Origin: Podospora bellae-mahoneyi
Lineage: Eukaryota > Ascomycota > Sordariomycetes > Sordariales > Podosporaceae
DNA: 64,000 nt
Assembly: GCF_035222275.1 (NCBI RefSeq)
Contig: NC_085886.1
Coordinates: 3,038,001-3,102,000, forward strand
Direction: 5' to 3'
Made by a program: the position numbers and the translations under genes. Under the pieces are notes generated by a model. The model saw nothing but the letters and a program-made list of their open reading frames with translations. It ran no database searches and was not told the DNA's origin. This document shows, one piece after another, positions 53,641 through 64,000 of this stretch (its first letter is position 1; each line of letters begins with the position of its first letter).

Positions 53641-56600
53641 GGCTGTGTGTCGGCGCGTAAGCTGGCAACTGAATCAGTGCCACAGCACTGGCGAGGCTGA
53701 GGGCTCTGCCTTGGAGTTCGCCAGGTTCAACGTGGGATGTGGAGGGAAATCAGAAATCCAGATCGTGATGCTTGCTATGCTTGCTGGCGGGACCAAAACA
53801 ACCAAAAACGGCGAGACGGGTGTGGGCAGGTGCCAAAACAATTATGCGCGTGGGGCGAAGTTGTATGGAGTTGTCGGTAGGGGTTCTGCGACGCGTGATG
53901 GTGGTTGACTTGGACTTGTTACTGCCCGTTGCTGCTGCGGCGGCGGCTGGCTGGGCCCCGTTCTTTTGTAGAAGTGGTAGTCGGCAAGGACGGCGGATGG
54001 ATTCGAGTGATTCGAGCTCGGTCGGGGACACATTCGAAGGACGGTCGACGGTCGGCGATATGTCGCGCGGGGAGGGGAGGGAGGGTATTCGCTGTGCGGA
54101 CGAGACGGAGGGCGTGTCGTGTTTGCAGAGGTGAGTTTGATTAAATGGACCCGGTGTGCGACGCAGGAGGGAGGGACGGCCGGTTGCTTTTCAAGACTGC
54201 CCCGGGGGAACACTTGGGCAGAATGAACAGGGGACAGGAGCTTTCCCCCAGCGACCTGCCCCAGAACCAGCCCACAGTGCCAAGTCTGTCCCCGCACGGA
54301 CCTTGGCGTCAGGACGATGTTTTCTCAACGGTGTTCCGTACGTAACCCCCAGCCTGGAGCGAGTCAAGTTGTTTTTCTTGCAAGAGTAAACATTGGAGAG
54401 TACACGTATTTGGAGATCGTTTCTTCATTTCCATTACCCGCCACGGTAGATTACCTAGATTCCCGGTTACACTACACGTGGAGAGTCTGAGGTGCCACGG
54501 ATCGTTTGCTTAAGAATACAGCGCCGTGCCCGCAACCAAGACAAGAAAATCACAAAGGATGGCAGACTCCGACTTGGCCAGGCCCTCCCCCAAGACTGCG
54601 GCTGCCAGGGACGTGGTTCTTTGGAGGCTCGATTCTGGATTCCGGACAATGGATCAAAGTGGACAGCCCTGTCCGTCCGTGCCCCAGCTCTTTTTTAAGC
54701 CCCCAAGTCATAGCCGTCCCGGGAGGGGTTTTGATTCTGGCCGGCGACCACCTGGCCATTTGTTTCTCGATGGGTTTGCTCGCGGGAATAGCATTACAGA
54801 AGGGGGAATGACCACAGAGATCTTCACCGCAGATCCCGGCATTTGATACGGCTATAATAACCACTATGCTACCATCGTGAACGAAACGCTCTCAACAGTC
54901 AAAAATGCTACCCCTCCATTTCAACGCTCAGCTGCCCAGCTGGCCCCCCTCCTCCGTCCCCCGAAGTCGAGCTCCCCCGGTCCCTGCCGCAGCACACGCT
55001 TGTCGCACCAGCCTCTGCCTCGGCCCTCACAAGACATGTCAAACCTGGCCTGGCGTGGTGGGACTTTGAGACCTTGCTCAGAATTACAGCACACTTGCTT
55101 TCCCAGAACAGGATTCACCATCTGCAAGTCGACAGGAAGATCTTGTCCATCTTTGGGGGGTCGCTTATGGCGCACGAAATCAGTCCAATCGTGGAAGCGA
55201 TGCCATGGAAGTTGTCCCTGAATTGCTACTCTCAGCAACAGCTGAAGCCTGGAAGAAGGAGCCATCTATCTATTCTATCTAAACCCATATCGAGAGATGG
55301 GACTAATGACGTATGTAGGGTTCACTGCAGCAATAGACAACTTCTAGACTGTGGTTTCTCAACAGCCGCTGCCGCGACGTGCATCTGCTTGTTTGATGGT
55401 GCATTTTGAGCTTTTTATGAATCAACAATGCAAATAAATAAAAAATAAAAAAAAATAAAAGGTCTTTCGTCTCCGGGGAGTCTTTTGTTTTCGCTCATTG
55501 TTATTTTGTCCGCCGGGAACCAATTCCAGCCTTTCCCAACTTTTGGAGCGCCAAACCGGTCCACTGGAAAACGGAGATTGACGGCGGCTTTTTCTTCCCT
55601 TGCTGGCCACGCGATATATTTTTCCAAATATAGCACAGCGGTGTCTCTGGGGAGTTCGTCATCCTTTTTGCCCCTCCTTCATCACTTTGTTATGTGAATG
55701 AAATCCTTCTTGACAGCGTCCACTAGAGCTTGCCTGCAGTTATTCACCAAGTATGCGGCTGCAATTGGCTTGTCGTCAGCTGACCCTGCATGAAAAATAT
55801 CGAGCAAGAAAGCCTCTCCCCATCGCGATGTGTTGTTCAGCTCTTCGATTTGGGGAACTGCTCGATCCTGCAGGGATCCATTAGCGCAAACTCCCTCCGC
55901 CGCCGCCGCCGGCAACAGACGCAATAACGCTGACGATCTATAGCAGGTTTGCAACCTCCCTCGCCGGCGGGTAAGGTAGGCCTGGAGAAACCAGGCGCCA
56001 GATGCGGCCGAGGATGATGGTGGCCTCCTATAGCCTCCCCAGAGTTCTGGGTCGTTGGTTTCCAGCGGGTTTGATTCGCGACGGGCTGGTTATGGTCGAC
56101 CCCATCATCCGCCATTCTGGGGGTCATGTGCACCCGCTTGAATTTCAACACAGTGCGGCAGATGCTTGGTGGTACCTTACAGGTCACATTTTGTATTTTT
56201 ACAAGAAACTCTGGAACCTCAACTCCAGAGCATCCAGACCCCGCAATATAGCTAGGTAATCAATATTCTTCCTTCTTCCAGACCAGAAGCAAAAGCGCTT
56301 GGTTCATCTCTCAGCCCTCTCGAGTGATACGAGCTCTCTCTGCCAACGTCATAGGTCGTTCTTCTTTCAGCTTGCTGCTGGCGCCTTTGGGGCATCTCTG
56401 ATTGGCCATCCCTACATCTCCATCTAGATATGCGGGCCAAGTCTGTGCCAGAAAGGGGATTCTCCAGAAGAAAACACCGGCTTAAGATATTCGCGGATGT
56501 TCAACACGTTGACTAAGAGACCACCAAACATGATGAATAGCCCAGCGGATATGCTCAAGAGAAGCCTACCTCAACACAAAGTCATCCAGATGCAGGGAAA

Positions 56601-56991
56601 CTCCAGCCTCATATCTATCCACACATAGTGGACTCCACATCCCCTCTCATTGTACACAACCCAACTCCCCAATTCACTCACCGCTCTTGCCCCATTAACC
56701 GAAAAACTCCCCCAAAAAATGCTAATTTATTTTTTGAAACATCCCCATATGGTGAAAGATTCCTGTTGCTGTGAACCCACCTCCCCGGCCTGCCGGCTCG
56801 GCTTCGGCACAACCCGCTCCCCTTCGTCATAGGACAAACGCTGCGCACAGACCATTTTTAACAGTCCCAAGGCACGGAAATTTCTTATCGGCGATAAGAC
56901 CTGGTGGAAGCTCAGTCTCAATCGACATCATCGCTGCCTACCATCGTCAAACTACCACAACCACCACAAACACACAACCCACACAACCAAA
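53641..56991. other. Gene-poor spacer of about 3.3 kb
   Basis: Left part is the promoter and leader of the RhoGAP gene. Apart from one candidate frame at 55682-55954 (separate entry) I see only short, unconvincing open frames. An A/T-rich AATAAA-like run lies at 55430-55460. Confidence 0.45.
55682..55954 (-). CDS. Unrecognised 90-codon ORF
   Basis: Minus-strand frame whose last 60 residues look protein-like: EELNNTSRWGEAFLLDIFHA, then DDKPIAAAYLVNN and ALVDAVKKDFIHITK. Amphipathic helical pattern, balanced charge, no low complexity. The first 30 residues are less convincing and may be intronic or leader. No family or partner exon recognised. Could be the last exon of a small gene or a coding remnant. 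Confidence 0.25.
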   Translation of the reverse strand: MQTCYRSSALLRLLPAAAAEGVCANGSLQDRAVPQIEELNNTSRWGEAFLLDIFHAGSADDKPIAAAYLVNNCRQALVDAVKKDFIHITK

Positions 56992-57173
56992 ATGGACGGG
57001 TATGTCCCTTCCCTCCCCCGCTCCCCCTTCCTTTCCCCTCAGCCCCGCAAGAATGCCGCTAATAAAGATGTGAAAAGCCTCACAAACTCCGAACAGCAAA
57101 TCCTCGCCGACCGCATCCAAAAGCGGCAGATGAAGCAGTTTATGGGCGTACGTTCCCCCCTTCCCAAGAGGGT

Positions 57174-57216
<43 letters not shown>

Positions 57217-57508
57217 GAGTAGTGGTGGTAATAGTAGTAGTGGTGGTGGTGGTGGTGGTGTTGGTATTCGTATGGAATGGGGGCCTCTTCGCTGACGCTG
57301 AGAATACGTACAGATCTTCGGCAACCTAGTAGACTCCTGCTTCACCTCCTGCGTCGACGACTTCCAGTCCAAAGCCCTTTCCGGCCGCGAGACCGGCTGC
57401 CTGTCCCGCTGCGTCTCCAAGTGGATGGCGACCAACGAACGGATGGGCGAGCGGTTCGCCGAGCTGAATGCTGCTGAGATGGAGAGGCAGCAGAGGGGGG
57501 GTCGTTGA
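56992..57508 (+). CDS. tim9: TIM9 mitochondrial intermembrane-space chaperone
   Basis: Small Tim chaperone that, with Tim10, escorts hydrophobic carrier precursors across the intermembrane space to TIM22. Three exons: 56992-56999 (eight bases), 57078-57147 and 57314-57508, giving 90 residues. The first intron (GTATGT donor, CTAAT branch, AAAAG acceptor) was chosen because it alone yields MDGLTNSEQQ and then RIQKRQMKQFMG, the Tim9 start; reading straight through gives 25 foreign residues. The twin CX3C motifs are Cys35/Cys39 (SCFTSC) and Cys55/Cys59 (GCLSRC), spaced by 15 residues, which form the two disulphides of the helical hairpin. The second intron contains a (GTA)n microsatellite. Length and motif spacing match Tim9 rather than Tim10, Tim8 or Tim13. 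Intact. Confidence 0.93.
57174..57217 (+). repeat. (GTA)n microsatellite in TIM9 intron 2
   Basis: About 14 GTA units followed by imperfect GTA/GTG units to about 57260, inside the 166-base second intron of TIM9. Length change here would alter the intron only. Confidence 0.9.
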
Positions 57509-58326
57509 ACTACACCACACCATACCCACACGACACAATGTAAAACACAAGGGGTGGGGGGCAGGGCAATATCACTGTTTTGGTGTGGGGAGGAAGGGGG
57601 GGGAGGGTGGGAACGCAAAGGGGGGGCTGGGATAGATGGTGGAGGGGGGCAAATATCCCGTGTAACAATATGGAATTGATGCCTTGTTGTTGGTTGGCGA
57701 AATCATGTTTTGAGTATTCTATCAAGTCGATACAAGGAATGATGATTGAGGGTAATAGAGTGGAAAGGGAGGGGAAAAAAACACTCTGTTCAGATATCAA
57801 CCAACCACTTGCTCTGGAACGTGACACAACTCCCTAACCCTCGAACAATCGGTTAAAAGAACAGCTGCTGCAAAAGCAACAGAGCCAAGTGATACCAGAA
57901 TGGATAATAGGGAGACCTTGACCATATCACAAACTCACCAACACCATCACAAAACTGTTCTCATGCTTCTCAATTCCCCCCCTCTGCCACCCCTCCCTCT
58001 CTCAAAAGTAACTAAAGATGCAAAACGCCATGCCAGAGTCCCCTTCTCACCCCTCATACGCTCTTTGTTTTCCGCTTCGGCAACAAACAAACTCTCTCTA
58101 AACGCCCTTATCCAAAAACATAAACCCTCTCCCCCAAAAAGAATCCACCAAAAAAAATATATGTACAACCCACCACCCCCTTCTTACTACCCACCACCAC
58201 AACAACAACAACATCTCTACTCAACATCAAATCTCACTCACTCATCATCAGGCGGTTCCGTTCAAAAAACAAATAAATAATTGTCGACAAAATACACCCC
58301 ACCACCACCGCAAGAGGATCAGAAAC
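57509..58326. other. Convergent 3' spacer (TIM9 / SEC63)
   Basis: G-rich just after TIM9, then C/A-rich towards the SEC63 stop codon with CCACCACAACAACAACA low complexity. No gene; the open frames are compositional. Confidence 0.55.
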
Positions 58327-60510
58327 CTAATTATCCTCCTCCTCCGTGTCCGTGTTCGTATCACTGGTATCATCACTCTCCTCGTCCGTCCCGCTCTCCT
58401 CGTCGCTGTCCTCCTCGTCGCTCTCCTTCACCACCTTCTTCTTGGGCTTTGGTGGCGCACCACCCTTGGCGGCGTGCATGATACCCGCCAGAGAATCTGT
58501 CTTCACATTAGCATCAGATACCTCCAGGGCAATAGACTGTAACATACCCTCTTCCGGTTCGCTAATCTCATCCTCCACCACCTGCTCCATCTCGGCAGCC
58601 TTGCTCGCCTCCTCCACAATCAGCGTCACCTCCATCTTGGTGTCAAACCCAACATAGCTGTCGCAAACCACATGCATCACAAAAGTGTAGTGCCCCGCCT
58701 GTGGTGGCGCCTGGAACTGCGCCTTCAGGGTCTGCATCGCAAAAGTAGGCGTCTTGCCATCCGCCTCAAAGATCGGCTTGTCAAACTGCGCAAAGGTAAA
58801 TGGTGGCACCGCCACACGGCCTTGCTTCGAGTCTGTGAGGAAAACGTGCCACCTTGGAGAGTGGTCGCGCGCAAAGTATGGGGACGCAGCCAATGGCGCA
58901 GAGATGGGCTCGTCAGGGGTCTCCTCGTAAATGGGTTTACCCTTCTCGTCCTTGCCAATCTGCTTCTTGGCCTTGCGGCCGAGGATGGCGTCAAGGTCGT
59001 CTTCGGCTGGGTCGATATCCTCGAGATCCAATGGCTCAATTTCGGGCACGTTTTCGCTGCCTGGTGGCACGAAGCGGCCCTTGACGACGAGTGTGACGAG
59101 AGAAGAGGGGAGAATAAACTTTTCACCAGTAACCTTGAAGTATGCCTTGGCGACGCGGAAGAAGGGTAGCTGCTTAGCAACAGAGACGGCTTCGCGGTAT
59201 TGCTCATCAGTAAGAAGACCCTTGCCGACAACCAGGCTGCGGCGCTTAGCGTCCGGCCTGTCCATAAAGTCCTGCACGTTGGTGTGAACCTTGGAGTCGC
59301 CATCGACAGCCTTGACAGTCGCTGGAGTAAAGTGAGGAAGCTGGAGAAGGGGCGAAGATTTTGGTGGGAGAGCCTGAATGAGGAGCTGGCTGGCGTAGTA
59401 TGAAGACAGGAGAGGAGCCGTGTTCATGTAGGCAAGAGAGATGGCGGTAAAAGACTTGTTGAGAGCTTCGGCAATTGGGGCGACGGCGAACTTCGCCTTC
59501 TCCAAGATGGGGTCGTCAAGCTCGACGCGTCCGAGGTAGGCCCAGAGAAGAGCCAAGGCCTTGCGTTGGGGGCCACTTTCGAGATCCTCCAACTTCTCCT
59601 TGTCCTTGACAGAAAGACCGCCAGCGAGAGGAGAGAGCTCGCCCTCGGCAAGAATTCTGGACTCAACCTTGGACAAGCCAGAATCGGCCTTGTCGCCCCT
59701 GAACAGCTCGTCGTATTCCTGACCCGTGCTGAGGGCGCCAATGACGCCGCCCTCGTCGATGTTGTCCTTGTATTCCCTGAACAGCCGGTTGGCGCTCTCC
59801 ATGAGAACGCCCTCCTTGGACCGTCTAAGCGTCCCGTACCACCATGACCCAACCAGGTATGGCAACAGAATACCAAAGAGCGCAGAGTACAGAAGCACAA
59901 CATACTTGCCATTGCCGTTAGACACAATGGCCTTTGGCAAAGCAATGTTGATGCTATAACCCTGCTTGCCATCAGGGTTACCATACTGGATATAGTTGTT
60001 GCGCACCTCCTCGTCGGTCAAGGCCTGGTGGGCCTTGGTGATCTCGACGTAGCGGGCATTGAGATCGTCCATGGTCTCGTTCTTGGAAGCATCAGGCTTG
60101 ATCTTGTCGGGGTGGAACTTGAGGGACAGCTTCCTGTAGGCGCTCTTGATCTGCTTCTCGGTGGCCGACTCGGAGATGCCGAGAATGTCATATGGGTTCC
60201 ATAGCTTCTGCGTTGGCGTCTCGGTGTTCTGGATGAGGACGAGCATGTAGCCCATGACAACCCAGCCGACGGCCACGGCGATGATGAGCCATAGCTTGCG
60301 GTCCTTGCGCTTCTCCTTCTTGCGTAATGAGTCGACAACATCGGTGTGTTTATGTTTGAAGCTTGTCCGAATGCGCGGGAACGAGGCGGCGGGGTCTCGC
60401 GACCTCTTGACGAGGATGTATGTAAGTGGGAGGGTGATGATGAGCGTAAGGGTAAAGACGAAGAAGGGCCAGAGGTAGCCCTCCTCGTCGTAGGCGTAGT
60501 CGGTGCTCAT
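58327..60510 (-). CDS. sec63: SEC63, ER translocon J-domain subunit
   Basis: ER membrane J-protein that recruits lumenal Hsp70 (Kar2/BiP) to the Sec61 channel for post-translational import. One exon, 727 residues. Starts MSTDYAYDEEGYLWPFF, the conserved family N terminus. Three membrane helices are at about 13-33, 73-94 and 206-230. The lumenal J domain lies between the last two, about 104-180, with HPD at 133-135 (KFHPDK). The cytosolic Sec63/Brl region follows, with helical blocks and, near 560-620, a conserved WHVFLTDSKQGRVAVPPF. The C terminus is a long acidic tail (Glu/Asp-rich, last 40 residues) that in yeast binds Sec62. No introns or defects. Confidence 0.95.
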   Translation of the reverse strand: MSTDYAYDEEGYLWPFFVFTLTLIITLPLTYILVKRSRDPAASFPRIRTSFKHKHTDVVDSLRKKEKRKDRKLWLIIAVAVGWVVMGYMLVLIQNTETPTQKLWNPYDILGISESATEKQIKSAYRKLSLKFHPDKIKPDASKNETMDDLNARYVEITKAHQALTDEEVRNNYIQYGNPDGKQGYSINIALPKAIVSNGNGKYVVLLYSALFGILLPYLVGSWWYGTLRRSKEGVLMESANRLFREYKDNIDEGGVIGALSTGQEYDELFRGDKADSGLSKVESRILAEGELSPLAGGLSVKDKEKLEDLESGPQRKALALLWAYLGRVELDDPILEKAKFAVAPIAEALNKSFTAISLAYMNTAPLLSSYYASQLLIQALPPKSSPLLQLPHFTPATVKAVDGDSKVHTNVQDFMDRPDAKRRSLVVGKGLLTDEQYREAVSVAKQLPFFRVAKAYFKVTGEKFILPSSLVTLVVKGRFVPPGSENVPEIEPLDLEDIDPAEDDLDAILGRKAKKQIGKDEKGKPIYEETPDEPISAPLAASPYFARDHSPRWHVFLTDSKQGRVAVPPFTFAQFDKPIFEADGKTPTFAMQTLKAQFQAPPQAGHYTFVMHVVCDSYVGFDTKMEVTLIVEEASKAAEMEQVVEDEISEPEEGMLQSIALEVSDANVKTDSLAGIMHAAKGGAPPKPKKKVVKESDEEDSDEESGTDEESDDTSDTNTDTEEEDN

Positions 60511-61273
60511 GTCGGCGGTTCTGCCGAGTGGGCACGACTAGGTTAAGCTGGTTGTCGCAATCTGGTTGCTGTTGTTTTCTCGGGAGGGTCGTGAAGTATC
60601 AAGCTGCCAACAAGGTAGGTGTCCTCCGAAGGCGAGCGTGGTGTGGGCAATTGGGGGGAAGAAAAGACAAACTATGATCCAAATCCTATATTGCTACTGC
60701 ACCAAGGGACAGATTGGCAAAGGTTGGAAGTCAAAGTCCATACAGCCTGAAGAGTTCGGGCGGGTGCTGGATGCAATGTGGCGGCTTCTCACAAGGTGCT
60801 GCTTGTCTGGACACTTTTTTCGGCAGCGCCTGCCCGGAAGTGAATCGTGGCCTCCAAATCCAGAGCAGGGGGTCCAAGCTCCCTGGCTGCCCCCTTGGCA
60901 TCAGCCCCGCCAACTGCCCGCCCGCTTTGCCGCCTCTTGGCTCGGTGGCCATCGGTGGCTGCAACGTGACCGTCAGGTGTATAATTATGATGATGATTAT
61001 ATTCATATTCCTTTCCTATTTGAGCCATTTTAGAGCCAGTACCAGTGCACTACGCTGTCGCGCAAGTTGAACTTCAACATAAACTCAATAAACGCTGATC
61101 TGCTTCATCATCATAGCCAAGATCACAAGCATACAAGCTGCCCTGTCTACCCTATCTATCTGCAGTACTATGCTGAAACGAGGTATCGAGAGCAAAGAGT
61201 TCACACGCCATGAGAGGAAACCGTCAAAAAGGAAAAACTCATGATAAAATGCCATCGGGAACGCCTTCCTCCA

Positions 61274-61333
<60 letters not shown>

Positions 61334-61785
61334 TTGTTGTTGTTGTGATAGTATATGAAACAGACCGGTAGTCTATGCCCCCCTCCCCACCCCCGAGAAA
61401 AACGACGAGAAAAGAAAACCGTTAGACCCAATCTTTTAACCGATGGCGAGAACAACAGCACCCCGTATCCATTTCACTTGTCTAGTCCCCCGGCTCCTCA
61501 CTGTGCTTCCATGTATCGCCTGACCATAATCGTACACATGTACAACACTCCAGCCGTGATCAGGAGCACAGGCAAGAGCTCCGGGGGGAGAAGCACAACA
61601 GCAGCCATTCCAGAGAGCCCAATCTGGCGCAGCTTTTCAATCCACCTATCCTGTTCGTTGTCGGCCTCGGCCCTCCACGCCGCCTTGACGCCGCTCGCCT
61701 CTGCTTCATTCGTATGTCTGCTGTCTTGTTTCTCGTCACCATCATCTTCGCTCCCGGTGTCGGCAGCGTCTCGCTCGTTGGGTTG
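60511..61785. other. Spacer with SEC63 promoter and (GAT)n tract
   Basis: Upstream DNA of SEC63 and 3' flank of the co-chaperone gene. Main feature is the (GAT)n tract. No gene supported in the plus or minus frames. Confidence 0.5.
61274..61332. repeat. (GAT)n microsatellite of about 19 units
   Basis: A pure GAT/ATG run of nearly 60 bases followed by TTGTTGTTGTTG, in non-coding DNA. Confidence 0.93.
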
Positions 61786-64000
61786 TCAAGAGTACTGAAA
61801 GTGGTGCGGGAATCCACCTCTGCCTCCGCGAGGTTGACCGCCACCGCCGTTGAAAGCGAAGCCACCACCTGGGAAGCCACCACCGCCGCCGCCTCCAAAG
61901 GGACCACCACCGCCCATCATGGAGAAGAGAATCTCGGGGTCAATGCCGCCGTGCATGCCGCCGCCACCGCCGAACATGTCAGCCGGATCTTGCAGGTCAA
62001 CGCCGCTGTCATAACGCTCACGCTTCCTATCATGCTGTTAGCAAACAAGCTTGGTTGTCAAATCCCGGGATAAAACTTACTGAGGATCACTCAGGTTCTC
62101 GTAAGCCTCGCTGATGTCCTTGAAGCGAGCCTCGGCTTGCGCATCTCCAGGGTTCTTGTCAGGATGGTGAACAATGGCAAGCTTGCGGTACGCCTTCTTG
62201 ATCTCTTGTTCGGTTGCCGTCTTCTCAATCCCCAAAATCTTGTAGTAATCCTTGCGCAGCGACTTCTTGAGCTCCAGCTCGGCTCTCCTAACCTCCTTGG
62301 CAACTGTTCTGTCCTCGGGATCGAGCTCGTGGATCGCCTTCCATTCCCGGACAGCCGCCTCCCACTTCTCGGCCAGCCCCAAAGCGTTGGCCTTGGTCTT
62401 GCGAGCCTTCAGATACGAAGGGTCGAGGCTGACAGCCTTCTCACAGTCGGCAATGGCCTCATCATACTGCTTGAGCTTGATACGGCACAACGCCCGGTTT
62501 TGGTACAGCTTGGAGTTGGTGCCCTTGTTGGCAGGGTCAACCTCCAAAGCCTTGGTGTAGAGATCGAAAGCAGACTGCCACCTGCCAGCCTTGTACTCGC
62601 TGTTACCCTCCTCCTTCATCCTGTCGAGTTTCTGGACCACACGGAGCCACTTGATAGCGTCCCTGAAGTCGGGGTCGCAGTTAAGCGCCTGCCGGAAATG
62701 CTGGACAGCCTTGTCGTTCTCGCCAGTGGCATACAAAGCACGTCCACGCAGAACAAGAGCCTCAGGATCCCGGCTGTTGTTGCGAAGCAGGGACATGGCG
62801 ATGTTCTGGGCCTCACCGAGAGAGTTGACGTCGCCCATCTTGAGAAGGGCCTCACCGCGCATCAGTTGCCACTTTCTTGGCTTCAGAGCGCCCATACCAA
62901 GCAACTTTTCGGCCATGTCCAGAGGGTGCAAAACCATAGAGGCGGCGGTGCCATCCCTGAGCGCTGATTGAGCAGCTCTGATATGACGGAGCATCTCCTT
63001 GGCCGGGGCCGTGTCCTTGGCTGATGGTGCTGGCTGGATCCGGCTGAAGGTAGCGATAGCCTCCTCTGGCTGGCCGGTGCTGGTGTAGATACGAGCCAAG
63101 CGCAACAAAATCTTGATGTTGTGAGGGTCTAACTCAACGGCCTTCTTGCAGTCTTGCAAAGCCTCAGTCCATCTGCACGCAGACATAAAGGCAGCAGCCC
63201 GGTTGCCCAGGTAGGTCGCCGAGTTTGGCTGAAGAACGACAGCTACACAGGGGGAAAAAAAAGCATTAGTCACACCCGCATCTCGACCGAAAAAAAATTG
63301 CGTTTCAGTGTTTGTTGGTGACCCACCTTTGGTATAGAACTCAATAGCATGCTTGTAATCGCCGGCCTTGAAAAACTTGTTACCATCGTTCTTGAAAGAT
63401 TCTGCCTGCTCAGCCTCTGATTGCACGGGGCTGGAAGGCGACGATCGGTGAGGCGGGGGAGCGGGGACGGCCTCGTCAGCCGGAGTGGCAGCACCGTTTG
63501 TTGAGGCGTCTGTACCGTTGCTCAAAGGCACCGTGAAAGAGTTGGTGTGAGGAGGAGCGGTGGGCTTCTGCTGGCCAGAGGCAGCCGCAGCGGCGCCGCC
63601 ATTCACGGGGTCCTTTTCGACGTCCATTGATTTTCTTTCGCTCAGGCCAGACAGCTCGGAAAAACGCTTGTTGCGCACCTCGGGAGGCAGGTTGAGAGGA
63701 TGCTCTTCGGGGTCGATCTTCTTGCGGCGGAAGGACGACGAAGAGATGGGGTCGGTTGCGTGCCGGGCAGAAGAGCGGGAGGGTCTCGAGGATGAAGAAG
63801 ATGAAGAAGGCGGCTTTGACTCGCGCGTGGGCGGCGACGTCGACCGGTGTGACTTTTTGGTCGGGGACCGGGATGAGGATGTTTTGGGGGTGGGCGCCTT
63901 TGTGGGCGAGGGAGGGTGCTGCTGTTGCTGTTGCTGCTGCTGCTGTTGGGACTCTTGGATGACGGTTTCGTAGTTTGGAGGAAGATCCTCGTAAGCGTAC
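61786..64000 (-). CDS. TPR/J-domain co-chaperone (DNAJC7/TPR2-like), 5' end outside the window
   Basis: Cytosolic Hsp70/Hsp90 co-chaperone that shuttles clients between the two. Partial: the frame is open to the right edge, so the start codon lies beyond 64000. Exons in the window are 63327-64000, 62081-63242 and 61786-62026; introns have GTGGGT and GTAAGT donors. The visible N-terminal part is disordered, with a poly-Gln run (about ten Gln) and Ser/Pro/Arg-rich segments. TPR repeats begin at [20 protein letters not shown] and continue through [60 protein letters not shown] and [20 protein letters not shown]. The J domain is near the C terminus ([20 protein letters not shown], with HPD in VHHPDKNPG), followed by QKRERYDSG and a Gly/Phe-rich tail ending PHHFQYS. 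The GATAG acceptor of the last intron was chosen to restore DPQKRERYD. No defects in the visible part. Confidence 0.92.

Noticed and set aside
62137-62967. 276-codon frame antisense to the TPR/J-domain gene
   Set aside because: Shadow of a GC-rich conserved coding region with no family resemblance.

Overview
The window is nuclear DNA from a filamentous ascomycete, most probably a Sordariomycete close to the Sordariales. The reasons are short introns of about 50-135 bases with GTRNGT donors and CTAAC/CTAAT branch sites, a Tup1/RcoA-type corepressor, a HET-domain gene, a Zn2Cys6 regulator, DUF6546 and DUF7702 genes, and stop codons that look RIP-like. No intact transposon, tRNA or rRNA was recognised.

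Layout. 0-5 kb: Tup1 corepressor (+) facing an acyl-glycerophosphate acyltransferase (-). 5.7-6.8 kb: multi-spanning membrane protein gene with one in-frame stop (-). 8.1-11.9 kb: a DENND11/LCHN-like DENN protein and an RMP1-like RNase MRP subunit, both +, separated by a 45-bp repeat that carries telomere-box motifs. 12-17.3 kb: an accessory tract with an AT-rich patch, a diverged inverted duplication of about 2 kb, a 21-bp minisatellite, and the first arrays of a dispersed ~21-bp repeat. 17.3-19 kb and 26.1-27.8 kb: two decayed DUF6546 paralogues flanking a GPI-anchored Thr-rich wall protein (20-21 kb) and a gene-poor stretch (21-25.4 kb).

28.8-35.4 kb: PTM1-like seven-spanner (-) divergent from a U-box cyclophilin (+), which converges on a Zn2Cys6 regulator (-). 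38.2-40.7 kb: a disrupted HET-domain locus. 40.8-48 kb: DUF7702 membrane protein (-), KTI12 (+), a cytosolic-looking subtilase (+), then an allantoate-permease-type MFS transporter (-). 48-57 kb: microsatellite-rich spacer, Sac7-type RhoGAP (-), another gene-poor spacer. 57-64 kb: TIM9 (+), SEC63 (-), and a TPR/J-domain co-chaperone (-) that runs off the right edge.

Functionally the intact genes are mostly housekeeping: transcriptional repression, phospholipid synthesis, RNA processing, tRNA wobble modification, mitochondrial and ER protein import, chaperoning, Rho signalling and uptake. The accessory parts hold decayed allorecognition or F-box-like genes and repeats. The most unusual signals are a recurrent C-to-G strand-composition switch inside many coding regions, a dispersed family of degenerate ~21-bp tandem arrays, and the 13-16 kb inverted duplication. 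Exon boundaries were chosen by eye from splice motifs, frame continuity and family resemblance; no alignment or search was run.
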